Shown here: piece after piece, positions 24,785 to 34,759 of the stretch | How positions within the stretch are numbered: position 1 is the stretch's first letter | Layout: every line of letters begins with the position of its first letter | Source of the DNA: Branchiostoma floridae | Taxonomy: Eukaryota; Chordata; Leptocardii; Amphioxiformes; Branchiostomatidae | Reading direction: 5' to 3' | Assembly (NCBI RefSeq): GCF_000003815.2 | Contig: NC_049995.1 | Coordinates: 12,166,061 to 12,230,060, forward strand | DNA: 64,000 bases | The notes under the pieces: generated by a model | The model's database searches: none | The model's input: the letters and a program-made list of their open reading frames with translations, nothing else | What the model was told of the DNA's origin: nothing | Program-made: the position numbers and the translations under genes

Positions 24785-25573
24785 AGTTTCTCGGGGTATT
24801 TGCCGCTTGGTGACTGCAGGAATCGAGGGGAATAAAACGATGACAACCCGCTACAGTACCACGTCGATTCGGAGGCTGGACCGTCTGCACTCGCGGGAAC
24901 TGCGAGATATCGCGAGATTTCAGAGCTGATCGGCGAGAGGAGTTTCTGTACTTTCACTTTTATCATTACGTGGCCGAGTCACCTACAGTTTTTAATTGGG
25001 GTATAGATAAATTACAAAAGCAGGACACCTTAACAGAAGAAACAAGAGTTTTTTTCCCACTGTTTTTTTTTTAACTTTAATATAGTAGAGAAGAAAGACA
25101 GAAATATTCTTACTTGGTCTTACTTCTCAAGCTACCTTACCTCAAGTTAAACCTCCTCGAACATGGGACCTCCGTTTAATAACATGCCTAAAGGAAAGAC
25201 GTCTTTTTCTACTTTCTTTCTTCTGTGCCATTTTGCTACGCACGAATAAGACTCTATAAGGTGAAAACTAACATTGAATGAACAAATACTAGTAGTAGTA
25301 GATATTGGGGTCATTTTTTAACTGGCATTTCAAACAGTTATAAGTCGTAGCGTCCCCTTGCGACCAGTTTGATTTTTACAGGAGCTAAACTATACAGCTC
25401 CTCAGTCGTTTGTAAGTGTATTGTTACTGTTTCAGTGGAAGTTGCATAGAATAACATTTGCAAGATACACGAAGCTAGGTTTCAAAATTAAAAATGGTTC
25501 TTCCTACAAACGTATATCATTTATATGGATAAGCATGCATTGACCCAAAAATACAACCAACAATATAAAAGAG

Positions 25574-25714
25574 ATGTCCGACTCAACAACATCTTACATC
25601 ACCACAGCCGGATCTTCGCTCACTCGTGGAGGACAGAGCTCGAGTGGAGAAGAAGAACCCATTGTGACCCGTGATGGCATCCCTGATGTAGTTAATGAAA
25701 GAAATGAAGCATAG
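25574..25714 (+). CDS. Unassigned 46-codon ORF with coding-like composition
   Basis: ATG at 25574 to TAG at 25712-25714. The peptide is hydrophilic and polar, beginning M-S-D-S-T-T-S-Y, with a Ser/Gly stretch, G-E-E-E-P-I-V and a charged end (N-E-R-N-E-A). There is no signal peptide or membrane span. The balanced GC-ending codons contrast with the AT-rich surroundings. It could be a small gene, the last exon of an unseen plus-strand gene, or chance. I do not recognise it. It lies close to the minus-strand paralogue's likely poly(A) signal (25741-25736). Confidence 0.3.
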   Translation: MSDSTTSYITTAGSSLTRGGQSSSGEEEPIVTRDGIPDVVNERNEA

Positions 25715-25999
25715 TCTTGAAGCGATACAAATGCTTTTATTACAGTAAACTCTCTTCATATTGGATACTGAGTATGTGACATGTGTGTTTTATCCAGGTA
25801 ACGTCCTATTTTACTTCAGCCAAATGGATTGACCGGACGGATGAAATGGATTCCTTGGAGTTTGACCCTTTTTTTAATGATTATAAACATGACCCTTAAG
25901 CTTGTGACTGTCTGGTGGAGAAAAAAAATTCTAAGATTGAAATTGAAGTTAGTGCATTTTAACATGCTTTCCTATCGAGGACTGATTGCGGTATCAGCC

Positions 26000-26115
26000 C
26001 TACAGGTTCGGGTGGCAGGCGTAGCCAAACCCACGGACCGTACAGGACCAGCCGTCTTTACACGACTCTGGACCGCAAACAGATCGGTTACGATTTCTGC
26101 TGCTCACATTCAAAG
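26000..26115 (-). CDS. Private terminal exon of the protease-less paralogue
   Basis: Acceptor CCACAG, then 116 nt in the required phase. It begins L-N-V-S-S-R-N and continues with C-G-P-E-S-C-K-D-G-W-S-C ... G-Y-A-C and a stop. The Cys spacing resembles the preceding four-Cys EGF-like repeat, so it may be a diverged copy of it. It takes the place of the protease exons of the sister gene. Confidence 0.6.
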
Positions 26116-29100
26116 CTGTGGATATACAGAAACACAGGTCAGTTTGAGGCAAACCAAAGTGGATATTAGACCGTTTGATCATAGAAAAGTTAAGTGTTTG
26201 AATTGAAGGATAAATGTATCTATCATGCACAACATTCAAGTTTGACATTGAAAGACACTTAGTGTCCTTATTACGCATTTCAGGTAACTTTGTTCAACTG
26301 TATTGTAATATTAATCTCCAAGCAGATCCTACAATGGCATAAGATAGTACCAAACTGGCTAAGGAGTGTAGTCAGCCAAGAGGTGTACATTTGCCATGTA
26401 AAATAATTAGCACATGGCTACAGGGTGGGGCAGCAACACCATTGTTGAATAGATCTAGAACTGCTCCTCCCTGTTTCAGTGAAGGCAGATCCCCGGTAGC
26501 CAAACACACTCCTAAGCCGGCTTCACTCCTCTGCCAGCTTTTGATACTATCTTATGCTACCGTAGGATCTGCTTGGTAGCCTAAAAAAATTACAAGAAAA
26601 AAAGATTATTCCTACCCACCGACCCTAATTTTTTCAGGACTAGTACTGAAACAGGAAATACAACATTGTTTTCCCTGGGCCTAGTCGAACACGGCAAAAA
26701 TTCCATTGACATAAGTATCAGTTAGATAAGCGACTAGGGTTGCATCATATCAGCTGAGGTTTAAAAGAATACCTTGAGGAAGGCAGGCGTAGTAACCGGG
26801 ATGATTCACGCACACATAGCCAGAGTTGCAGATGACTGTGTCGCACTCGTTCTTGTCTGGTATTGGAGAATCGTAATGACATTAATTAGATATACTTAAT
26901 ACATATTTCAAATTTACTCAATAAGTGAACATTGCAGCCTACTTTAACTCACCTGAATTCAACACCGCATTCAAAATCATTCAAAAGGTTTGTTTGCTAT
27001 CTTTTACCCTTTGAGAATTGTGGTACCCTTGCAATAGACTTTTTTTTACCAATAACATCATCCACATGGTAGATAGATAGCTTGATCTGTTTACCTCATT
27101 CTGAATGAACGCTGGTGGTCTTTCTGTCTTGTATAAAACGAAAACTTGGAAGTGAACTAAAACGTCAAAGTGACATTGAGTACTCCTACATTCTTTTGAA
27201 TGCGTAATAACATATCAACAAACCTGTAACAACGAATAAAAAACAAGGCTTAGTCAATCGGAAAAAAGTACGTTTTCTCAAGATACACGCAGTACGTCTT
27301 TTTGCGTTAAAAAGAAAGAGTGATTGGTTACCTGTTTCACAGTCATTTCCTTCCCATCCAGCCACGCATGCGCAGGTGTAAGAATCGGCCACGTCCGTGC
27401 AGGTCGCACCATGTAGACAAGGGGAAGAAGCACAGCCGACTTGCATATCTAGTTTTAAAAGTGGAGTAACACGACAGTAATTATTCTCTGGATGACTGAA
27501 GCTTAACAATTGAAACGTTTTAGACAGTGTTGGTGAATTAGATAATGGGTGTTTCCGTAAATAATTTCATCAGGTTGGTAAATACTCATATAATAAAGTT
27601 CTTCCAACACAACCAAGATGGTACTCACTTCCGACGTTTCGGTGTCTATCAGACACCATCATCAGGGTAAGAATGGCTGGATCTACCTCTCACTGCTACT
27701 TATAGCCGGTAGATCCAGCGGTTATGAACAGAGATGTGGGGGGATACAAACTGAGTCACGTTTGGGACAGCATTCTCACTGCTGCAGCGCCACCTACATG
27801 GGCTATAAGTAAAAGTGAGAATAAGATCCAGCCATTCTAACCCTGATGATGATGTTTGGTGACACTGAAACGTCGAAAGTGAGTACTATTATCTTTGGTG
27901 TGTTGGAAGAACTACTATATATATATATAATGGATGTTTGCTTACTCAAAGCACAGTTGTGTCCTCCCCATCCAGTCGCGCATGCGCACGAATAAGAGTT
28001 GGGCATGTCCGTGCAAACCCCGCCATTCAGACAAGGTGTGGAGGCGCACTCATCGACATCTGTAGGAGATAACAGACATTCATATCAGGGACAAAGTATC
28101 TGTATACATAGAATACAACACGGGGTAGTCCGGGGACGATCCGACCCACGGGAGGGCCGGGACCAAGAGCGATACGGAACACCCCGTGTTGTATTTTATT
28201 CATATCATGCAAATTTAAAGAAAGTCAAGTTTATCACAAAACAAGAGCAAACTTTTTACATTAATGTACATCACATCAGCAACTTATCCGTCTATTCGAC
28301 CAGAAGAACGAATTTTTCGTGACTGTAACCTATAAGGAACAACAAGATATTTTACCTGTGCATCTTACTCGAAGTCTAGGAAATGGCACCCATTGACTGC
28401 CGTCATACACCTCCCACACAGCCTCGGTCTGCTCAGGGTAGAGATGGATGTCGTTTGTCAGTAGACCACCCGAACTACCCCCCATTACATTGCCGACTAT
28501 CCATACATCGTAGGGTTCATAGAAGTAGAGGAAGTCATTGGTGGTGTCGCTGGAATACACGGGGCGGCCTTCGTTGATCTGGCTGGTCAGACTGTAGGTG
28601 GTCATGCGGTTTACTTGGTGGTGGACAGATCCAGAGATGGTGATTTGGCGACACTCTGCGAAGAGAACAAACTTAAACGTCTTAGCAAAGTATGTTACTT
28701 CGTGAATGTATTAGAAACTTGACCCATGTGTCTGAGATTAACAGAAAGTCATGAAATTTATTCGTAATTTCGAATGGATTTTCAGGCTTATGTGCTTGTA
28801 TCATATGCATGTTTACGCAGACATTCCTTTAAACAGGGCACACATTACCCAGTATGTAATCATAAATCCTTTAAGGTGAACTATTAAGCTGTTGAAGTTT
28901 TATTTCAATCTTCAAGCAGATCCTACGGTGACATAAGATAGTATCAAAAGCCGATGAAAGAGTGTTTATAGTAGTGTTTATTTGTTTATTTATTAGTCAC
29001 CCTAAGCCACTAGCCTGATCAAATCTCGCTTATATCAGCCTGCCTGACCAACATCCGCCGGCCTCCTAGAAGTGGAGAGGGTCCAGTTGCATCCCCGGAC

Positions 29101-32100
29101 AGCAGAGTTTGTGTTCCACAGACTACCCGGTGGCTAATGGACACATCTTGGCCGGCTACACTCCCTGACAAGCTTTCACTATCTCTATCTTATGCCACCG
29201 ATAAATATGCCTGGAGATTATTGTACTTGCTCCACATACCTGCACATGATGCTTTAACCGCAGGGAACGATACAGCAGAACCTGCCACAGCGAGTCGCCA
29301 TGTGCCTCGGATTTTATCCGGACTCATGGCGTTGTCGATAACATACATCCGGGCAGTGTTGCTCCCCACATAAGCTCCGACCATCCACATGGAGTTTTCG
29401 CCATGGTAGTACAGAAAGTAAGGATTCGAGTCACTCGAGTACACAGGACGTCCACTGTACACCTGGTGAGTCAGCGTGTAGTGGGTCATGTGCTCAATTT
29501 GTGCGGTAGTGGAGCCAGAAATGATGATGTGTGTGCAAGCTGTAAACAGAATCGGTAGGTTATAATCACAGTCATGCCTTCAAGTACCAGAGTTACCAGA
29601 CTTACCAACCTAGGATTGATGTGTTCAAAAATTCGTATTTCCCCAGAGCTATCGTAAAGTGGAATATGTTATGACCAGGCACAGTATACGTAGGGGCATC
29701 TTCTCTGGATAGTTTTAAAGAACACTTGCAGATAGATGTGTAAAAATTAGGTGTGACGGGTCGTTCAGTGTAATATAACCAGCTGCTGCCGCGCCGCGTG
29801 CCCGCGAAGCTGGTGTGTTACGCCGAAGGTATGTTATATTGATAAAGATACAGCTGTCATACAGGTTGTGACATTCATAAATCTCTTGTGCAGCTGGCGA
29901 GTCACCTTCTTTAGACTTGACGTACAGATTCAAAGCAATTTTTAAAAGAAAAAAAAAACTTTGCCTTAAGCTTATTTTGCAGTTGTCATCATTTGTGCTT
30001 CCTATTCTGCAGATATAATAATATGTAGAGGTATTTAAGCTGTTTGTATAGTCTTTGACTGAAATAATCAAATTTTGAAAGAAGTATACACACATTATCG
30101 TGCAATGTAAACACATACCTGATAAAGGTTACGAACCATAAATAAAACTAACCTGCGGTGCAGCAAACATCAGACGGTTCAAGTTCGAGTTGACTTGCTT
30201 CTGGACGGCAGCCTACAAAATAAGAACAAAGGGACACGACTATGAAGAAGTCATCAAATGATTAATTTTTTCATCCCTTCCACAGTTTAGTACCATTATA
30301 GTGATGCTTAGATAAAGATAGAGACACACAGATGTCTACTTAGACTGGTACCCGTAACTAACATAAAGGTTGTCCGATCTTAGAAGGCATACGACCCACC
30401 CTATGACATATTGACAATCAATCTGAGTAATTATCCATTCTAAAGTTTAGTGCGCTGTGCACATGTGATGGGGACTTACCTAGATCTGCCGGAAACAGGT
30501 CGTACTTTTTGTCCGCCCCCATGCGGTAGGAACCGGCATGACCGTTATACCAGTTGACTTGCCACCAGCCGGGATTGCTGGAACTCCCGGTCACTTGACC
30601 CAAATCAGCGGCCTGGTGAAGGAAACATGACCTTTACTAGGTGAATTGCACATTTATTATTACCTTTGCCAGAATGGCTAAGGTTATGTTTTGGGCTTGT
30701 GAGTCTGTGTGTCTGTGTGTCTGTGTGTCTGTCTGTTAACAGCATAACTCAAGAAGTCTTGGATGGATCCCGATAATATTTGGTAGGTGGGTAGGGGTCG
30801 GGAAAACGAAGGTCAAGTTCGATAATGGGCCCCCTAGCGGCTTGCTAAGGTACTGCAGCGGAAACTCAATTTTTTATATCTCGTGTTCTGGACATGCTGT
30901 GGTCATGATTTTTGAGTGGCAGATAGCCCACGGGGCAGAGAGTATGTGCTGTGAGTTTGGGCCCCCTAGCGGCTTTTTTGGTACTGCAGGCGCCGGTTTC
31001 CTTTCAAACTTTGGACGAGAATAACTCTGCAACGTGTTGACGGATCGTCATGATTTTTGGTATGTAGATAGAATGAGTGATGACTTACATAATGGTATAC
31101 TAATTATGCAAATCAACAGCTAATTTTCATAATTAATGAGGAAAATTTATAAAACCACTGCATTCCATGATAGGACTTTAAAACTTGTCCCATATGTAGC
31201 TGGGAAGGAGAGAAATGTCGATAGATATCAATTATGCAAATAATGGCCTCATTTGCATAATTAATGAGAAAATATGAACATGTTGGCGGATCATCATGCT
31301 TTTTGGTATGTTTTATATGTGGATAGACTAAGTGAAGACGTTCATAATAAGATGCTAATTAGGCAAATTAACAGCTAATTTGCATAATCAATGTGGGAAG
31401 TTTATAAATCTAATGTCTCTCCTTACCTCTGCTCGGGCGTATCTTATTGACAGCTGCAGGTGCCAGGCAAGTAGATCAAGCTAGCAGGCTGACCCAGCCT
31501 TGCCCCCTGCCCCCTGGGTGCCAATCACTTTTACCGACTAGAGTAGACTTATGTTGACGGAAAACTGGGGAGGATAGGTTGATCCCATGTGTTTTAAACT
31601 TCTGCAGTTTTGTTAATAGTTATTTCCATGACAAATGGAGATATAGTTTGGAGTGTGCCTGTGTGTTTGTGTTTCCGGGTCATCTTCCACCTGCAATGTG
31701 ACCTTACAGTACCAACGTCCTTGCTACTCTCGAGTATCAGGTTGCTCAGAGCCACTGTTATCAAGATAACGTCAGGCCAGTCCAATTCAATGTTTTGGTT
31801 GACAGATTCTATTTTTCTGAATTTCAGAAAAATTGTATCTCAGCTCTAGACTACCAAAATGAAATCGTCTTAGCACAAGCATTTGCTTGCAGTCTTGCAC
31901 TCATAGAGGTGTGACTTAATCAAATAACATATATGATTATATGTAATGAGTAGCATACTTATGTCTACAGACATCTTTCTACATAACAAACCTGGTTCAT
32001 TTGGCAAAGGTATGATTTCGTCGAACTCTAGTTTAGAACTTATTATGTAGGTATTCCAAACTCTTGTAGGTGATCATAGCTCTGTGCTCATCTGCGCATA

Positions 32101-33867
32101 TTTACCTCCATGAAATGTCATGGAATGGAGGTTATATTTTCTGTTACGTGTCTCTGTCTGTGTAGATGATTACTCAAGAACGGCTGGATGGATTGGTTTC
32201 ATACTTGTTGTGTTGGTGGGGTGTGATGAAAGCTCGAATCGATGAGATTTTGGGCGCCGTATCTGTCGTTATAATTGATGTAATAATATCAAAAATCACC
32301 CCTATATGTGAGATATATTGGTACAGGCATCGTGCTTTATGTGTTTGTTAATGGGCTTAGCTCCAAGCAGATGGTGACAGCTGTTTGGGGGTGTCTCTGT
32401 CTGTATACAAGATTACTCAAGAATGGCTGGATGGATTGGTTTCATACTTGTTGTGTTGGTGAGGTGTAATGAAAGCTCGAATCGATGAGATTTGGGGCGC
32501 CGTATCTGTCGTTATAATCGATGTAATAATATCAAAAATCACCCCTATATCTGCGATATATTGGAACAGGCATCATGCTTTAAGTGTTTGTTAATGGGCT
32601 TTGCTCCAAGCAGATACCCATAACAGTAATATCCATTACTCTTAAATACAACCGACCATCAACATACATAACATCCACAAAAAGCAATGAATATTTCATG
32701 GAGGTATGAGGTCCCCGAACTCTAGTTATATTTGTATATACTGCACTCACAGACTACATAGACGAGATAGAGACTATAGAAAAACAAAAACAACTTCCAA
32801 CAAGAAAATATGTTATATCGTTATCTACCATGATGAGGTATAATTATATATAGTTCCACTTGTCAACAAATCTAGAAGTACTGCATTGTAAAAATTGGTG
32901 CTTATAAATGATACTAGAACACAACTTGATTGACATGCATGTTTCGCCGCGTTAACACTCTATACCCGTATTGCTGACTTGGTACTGAACATAGCACCAT
33001 CTTCCTGCTTTAGTTACACGTGCCTTTACCCAACAACATTGGAGTAATCACGTGCGTAATTGCAAGATTCTATTCTAGTATTTGCTTTTATGGAAACGTT
33101 CTTGTCCTTTATTTGTTTCCAAATTAAAACGTCTGCTTGGGCCGTCTTACACGTGACATGCAATCCTTAGTGTGCCAGTTAACGAGAGAGGGTTGAGAAG
33201 GAAGTGCGCACCCCGGGCCCTCCTTCACCTTAAAAAAGTCACATGCAGGCCAGGCAGACAGCGACTAACTGTCTGCCTACCATTGCCTTCCAAGACAGAT
33301 GGATGCCAACAACAAAACATAACTGGTCACACGCCGAGCATTTTGCCTACAGCATAAAAAAACTGACATTACCTGGTCATCGGTGATGCTGATGCCAGGA
33401 TCCACACTCATGCCTGGCCGCATCAGATCAGCCAGCTGCTGGCATGTCTGTACCGCTGGGCAGAGAATAGTCTTTTGGTGTCATATATAAGTATTTGCTA
33501 ACGTCTCATTCTAATAAAGAAGGCAAATGAAATCTAAGCGTAAAGATTCGTCCTCAGTCAGAGGCCGCCAGCTTCATGTGGCTGAACAGGTATATTAAAA
33601 GGCATTTCTTTCTTGTCAATTGTCCTTAACACGTCGCACTCATGTGGAACTGTATACGTTGGAAGCCAAACACTAGTTTCTGCTAAGTTAAAAAACGCCT
33701 TGAAATGCAATTTATCTACTGCTAGAGAGATCAGAATGTGTACTAACGACACAACTTAAATTGCCCGCTATAGTGTAAGAAGTAGTAGTTGGTAACTTAC
33801 GTCGTGCGGCATGTACCCCGCACACACAGCACAGCGCCAACGTGACCGCGCACAGCATGTTTGCCAT
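26000..33867 (-). CDS. Secreted MIB/HERC2-like, two-module, EGF mosaic protein lacking a protease domain
   Basis: Exons in coding order are 33867-33801, 33455-33373, 30612-30480, 30212-30153, 29539-29240, 28655-28356, 28059-27946, 27448-27332, 26856-26773 and 26115-26000. All sites are GT-AG and the phases agree, giving 1374 nt (457 aa). The order is signal peptide (M-A-N-M-L-C ... V-H-A), MIB/HERC2-like domain with R-P-G-M and [11 protein letters not shown], Cys linker, two ~100-residue G-R-P-V-Y modules and three EGF-like repeats. It ends in a private tail with C-G-P-E-S-C ... W-S-C ... Y-A-C and a stop. The head-to-head paralogue at 34760-45641 has the same first nine exons and then a protease. 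This protein could be a binding partner or decoy; that is inference. AATAAA lies at 25741-25736. Confidence 0.78.
26316..26579. mobile_element. MITE with CAAGCAGATCCTAC termini
   Basis: The left CTCCAAGCAGATCCTAC...CATAAGATAGTA is inverted at the right as TACTATCTTATG...GTAGGATCTGCTTGG. Relatives appear near 28913-29210 and 41660-41705 in introns of the same gene pair. Confidence 0.65.
26773..28059 (-). CDS. EGF-like repeats 1-3, minus copy
   Basis: Three phase 1-1 exons, 28059-27946, 27448-27332 and 26856-26773. The first two are full six-Cys EGF repeats ([24 protein letters not shown]). The third is a shorter four-Cys repeat ([14 protein letters not shown] ... Y-Y-A-C). The 27597-27913 foldback element sits in the first intron between them. 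Confidence 0.8.
27597..27913. mobile_element. Foldback element with CGACGTTTCGGTG in its arms
   Basis: About 85-bp inverted arms run from AGTTCTTCCAACACA through CATCATCAGGGT...GGCTGGATC and back to TGTGTTGGAAGAACT. The centre has no ORF. It shares a (C/A)ACGTTTC(G/A)GT core with the element at 43661-43889. Confidence 0.75.
28114..28197. repeat. Hairpin AATACAACACGGGG
   Basis: AATACAACACGGGG is inverted as CCCCGTGTTGTATT across about 55 bp of GC-rich loop. It lies in an intron, just outside EGF exon 1. Confidence 0.6.
28356..28655 (-). CDS. G-R-P-V-Y module 2, minus copy
   Basis: A second 300-nt phase 1-1 exon, homologous to module 1 ([41 protein letters not shown]). W-I-V-G replaces the W-M-V-G of the other three copies. 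Confidence 0.75.
28913..29210. repeat. Diverged relative of the 26316-26579 MITE
   Basis: It begins with CAAGCAGATCCTAC-like and CATAAGATAGTATCAAAAG blocks and ends near 29190 with an inverted TATCTTATGCCACCG block. The centre resembles 46460-46560 (GACTAGCCTGAT...CAGAGTTTG...CACAGACTA). Confidence 0.45.
29240..29539 (-). CDS. G-R-P-V-Y module 1, minus copy
   Basis: A 300-nt phase 1-1 exon. Conserved points are a first Cys, I-I-I-S-G-S, M-T-H-Y-T-L-T, G-R-P-V-Y-S-S-D, F-L-Y-Y, W-M-V-G, P-D-K-I, W-R-L, F-P and a last Cys. I do not recognise a named domain. Confidence 0.75.
30480..30612 (-). CDS. MIB/HERC2-like domain core exon, minus copy
   Basis: A 133-nt exon with a CAG acceptor. It encodes G-Q-V-T-G ... 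[10 protein letters not shown] ... [11 protein letters not shown], which fits the second half of the MIB/HERC2 consensus (G-T-V...W-V-x-W-D-x-G...Y-R-x-G-x-x-G-K-Y-D-L). The preceding exon (33455-33373) supplies the R-P-G-M-x-V...D-D-Q first half. Confidence 0.7.
30655..31415. repeat. Composite dispersed repeat in intron 2 of the minus paralogue
   Basis: Starts ACCTTTGCCAGAATGGCTAA, then a (GTGTGTCT)n stretch and two GGGCCCCCTAGCGGCTT blocks. It ends with two ~120-bp units near 31030 and 31275 sharing GGATCGTCATG-like and AACAGCTAATTT blocks. Related to 18403-18950. Confidence 0.55.
32104..32727. mobile_element. 624-bp element with ATATTT target duplication and internal 243-bp tandem repeat
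   Basis: Flanked by ATATTT at 32098-32103 and 32728-32733. ACCTCCATGAAAT at the left end is inverted near the right end (32692-32706). Two ~200-bp units (from 32171 and 32414) share GGCTGGATGGATTGG...GATGAGAT...AAAAATCACCCC. The homologous intron position in the plus paralogue (near 36075-36105) lacks it. Confidence 0.7.
33801..33867 (-). CDS. Signal-peptide exon of protease-less paralogue
   Basis: 67 nt from the ATG, phase-1 donor GTAAGT. It encodes a hydrophobic Cys-rich leader ([12 protein letters not shown]) with predicted cleavage after V-H-A. The plus paralogue has the same leader at 34760-34826. Confidence 0.8.
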
Positions 33868-34759
33868 CACTCTGACATGTATGCATGTATGCTACCACTG
33901 CCTCTTAGAGCTACATCTCCTGACTTTATATTTAACACCCAGTGACTCAGGTCTCTGCCAGGTGGCCTGCTTCCCTGCAAATAGCTTTATTTAAAATGTT
34001 GTTGTTTGATATCTGAAGGTAGTTTAATCAGATCATCCGGAAAGATGTGGCTTATCAGCAAAAAAATACGCGAATCCCACCTGCGCGAATTACCAGAAGA
34101 CAAGTGTTTATATTCTCATCAGTTCAGAAATAGAATATGTCACGATCTTAGCATGAAAGTTCATCTGTGTTGGTAAATTACAATTATCAGGGTCAATGTA
34201 ATTTGATAGGGCCATGTTGATTTCATTACATGGATGACATTCGCGCGCGCATCAGTTTTCGACCATATTGTAAATCGTACAAGGCACCTGTAAAATGAGC
34301 AAATATATAGTGTAGATTGAAAAAAAAGTATCGGAAAATAGATAGTTAATGTCATAGAATGCCCAAAATAAATATAAAATCAAAGAATAAGATGTGAAAG
34401 ACCAAAAATGAAAAATCTTTTGTCAGTAGGGAACGGTAAGAGATCCCGGCCACTACTATCGCCCGACCCAACCTCTGATTGGAGAATAGGTTTCACTTGC
34501 CACGCGCATAGCTTGAGGGTCGAGTTGTATTCTATTTTTGAGCTGTTGGGAATAAACGCACCTTGTTTTACTGATAAGACACATCTTTCCGGACGATTAC
34601 TAAATAACCGACGGATCAACAAAAAACATCTTAAAAACAACTATAATAAGCTTTTCGCGTGGAAGCAGGCCACCTGGCAGAGACCTGAGTCACTGGGTGT
34701 TAAATATAAAGTCAGGAGATGTAGCTCCTAGAGGCAGTGGTAGCATACATGTCAGAGTG
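33868..34759. promoter_or_regulatory. Bidirectional spacer with mirrored promoters
   Basis: About 100 bp directly upstream of each ATG are nearly identical in inverted orientation, including a TATA-like TTAAATATAAAG (plus 34700-34711; minus mirror 33923-33934). The TATA sits about 50 nt before each start codon, so 5' untranslated regions should be short. The ~650 bp between the mirrored blocks looks unrelated. Shared regulation is inferred. Confidence 0.6.

Noticed and set aside
34408-34731. 107-codon plus-strand frame in the bidirectional spacer
   Set aside because: It runs through the mirrored promoter, including the TATA-like element, and has no counterpart on the minus side.
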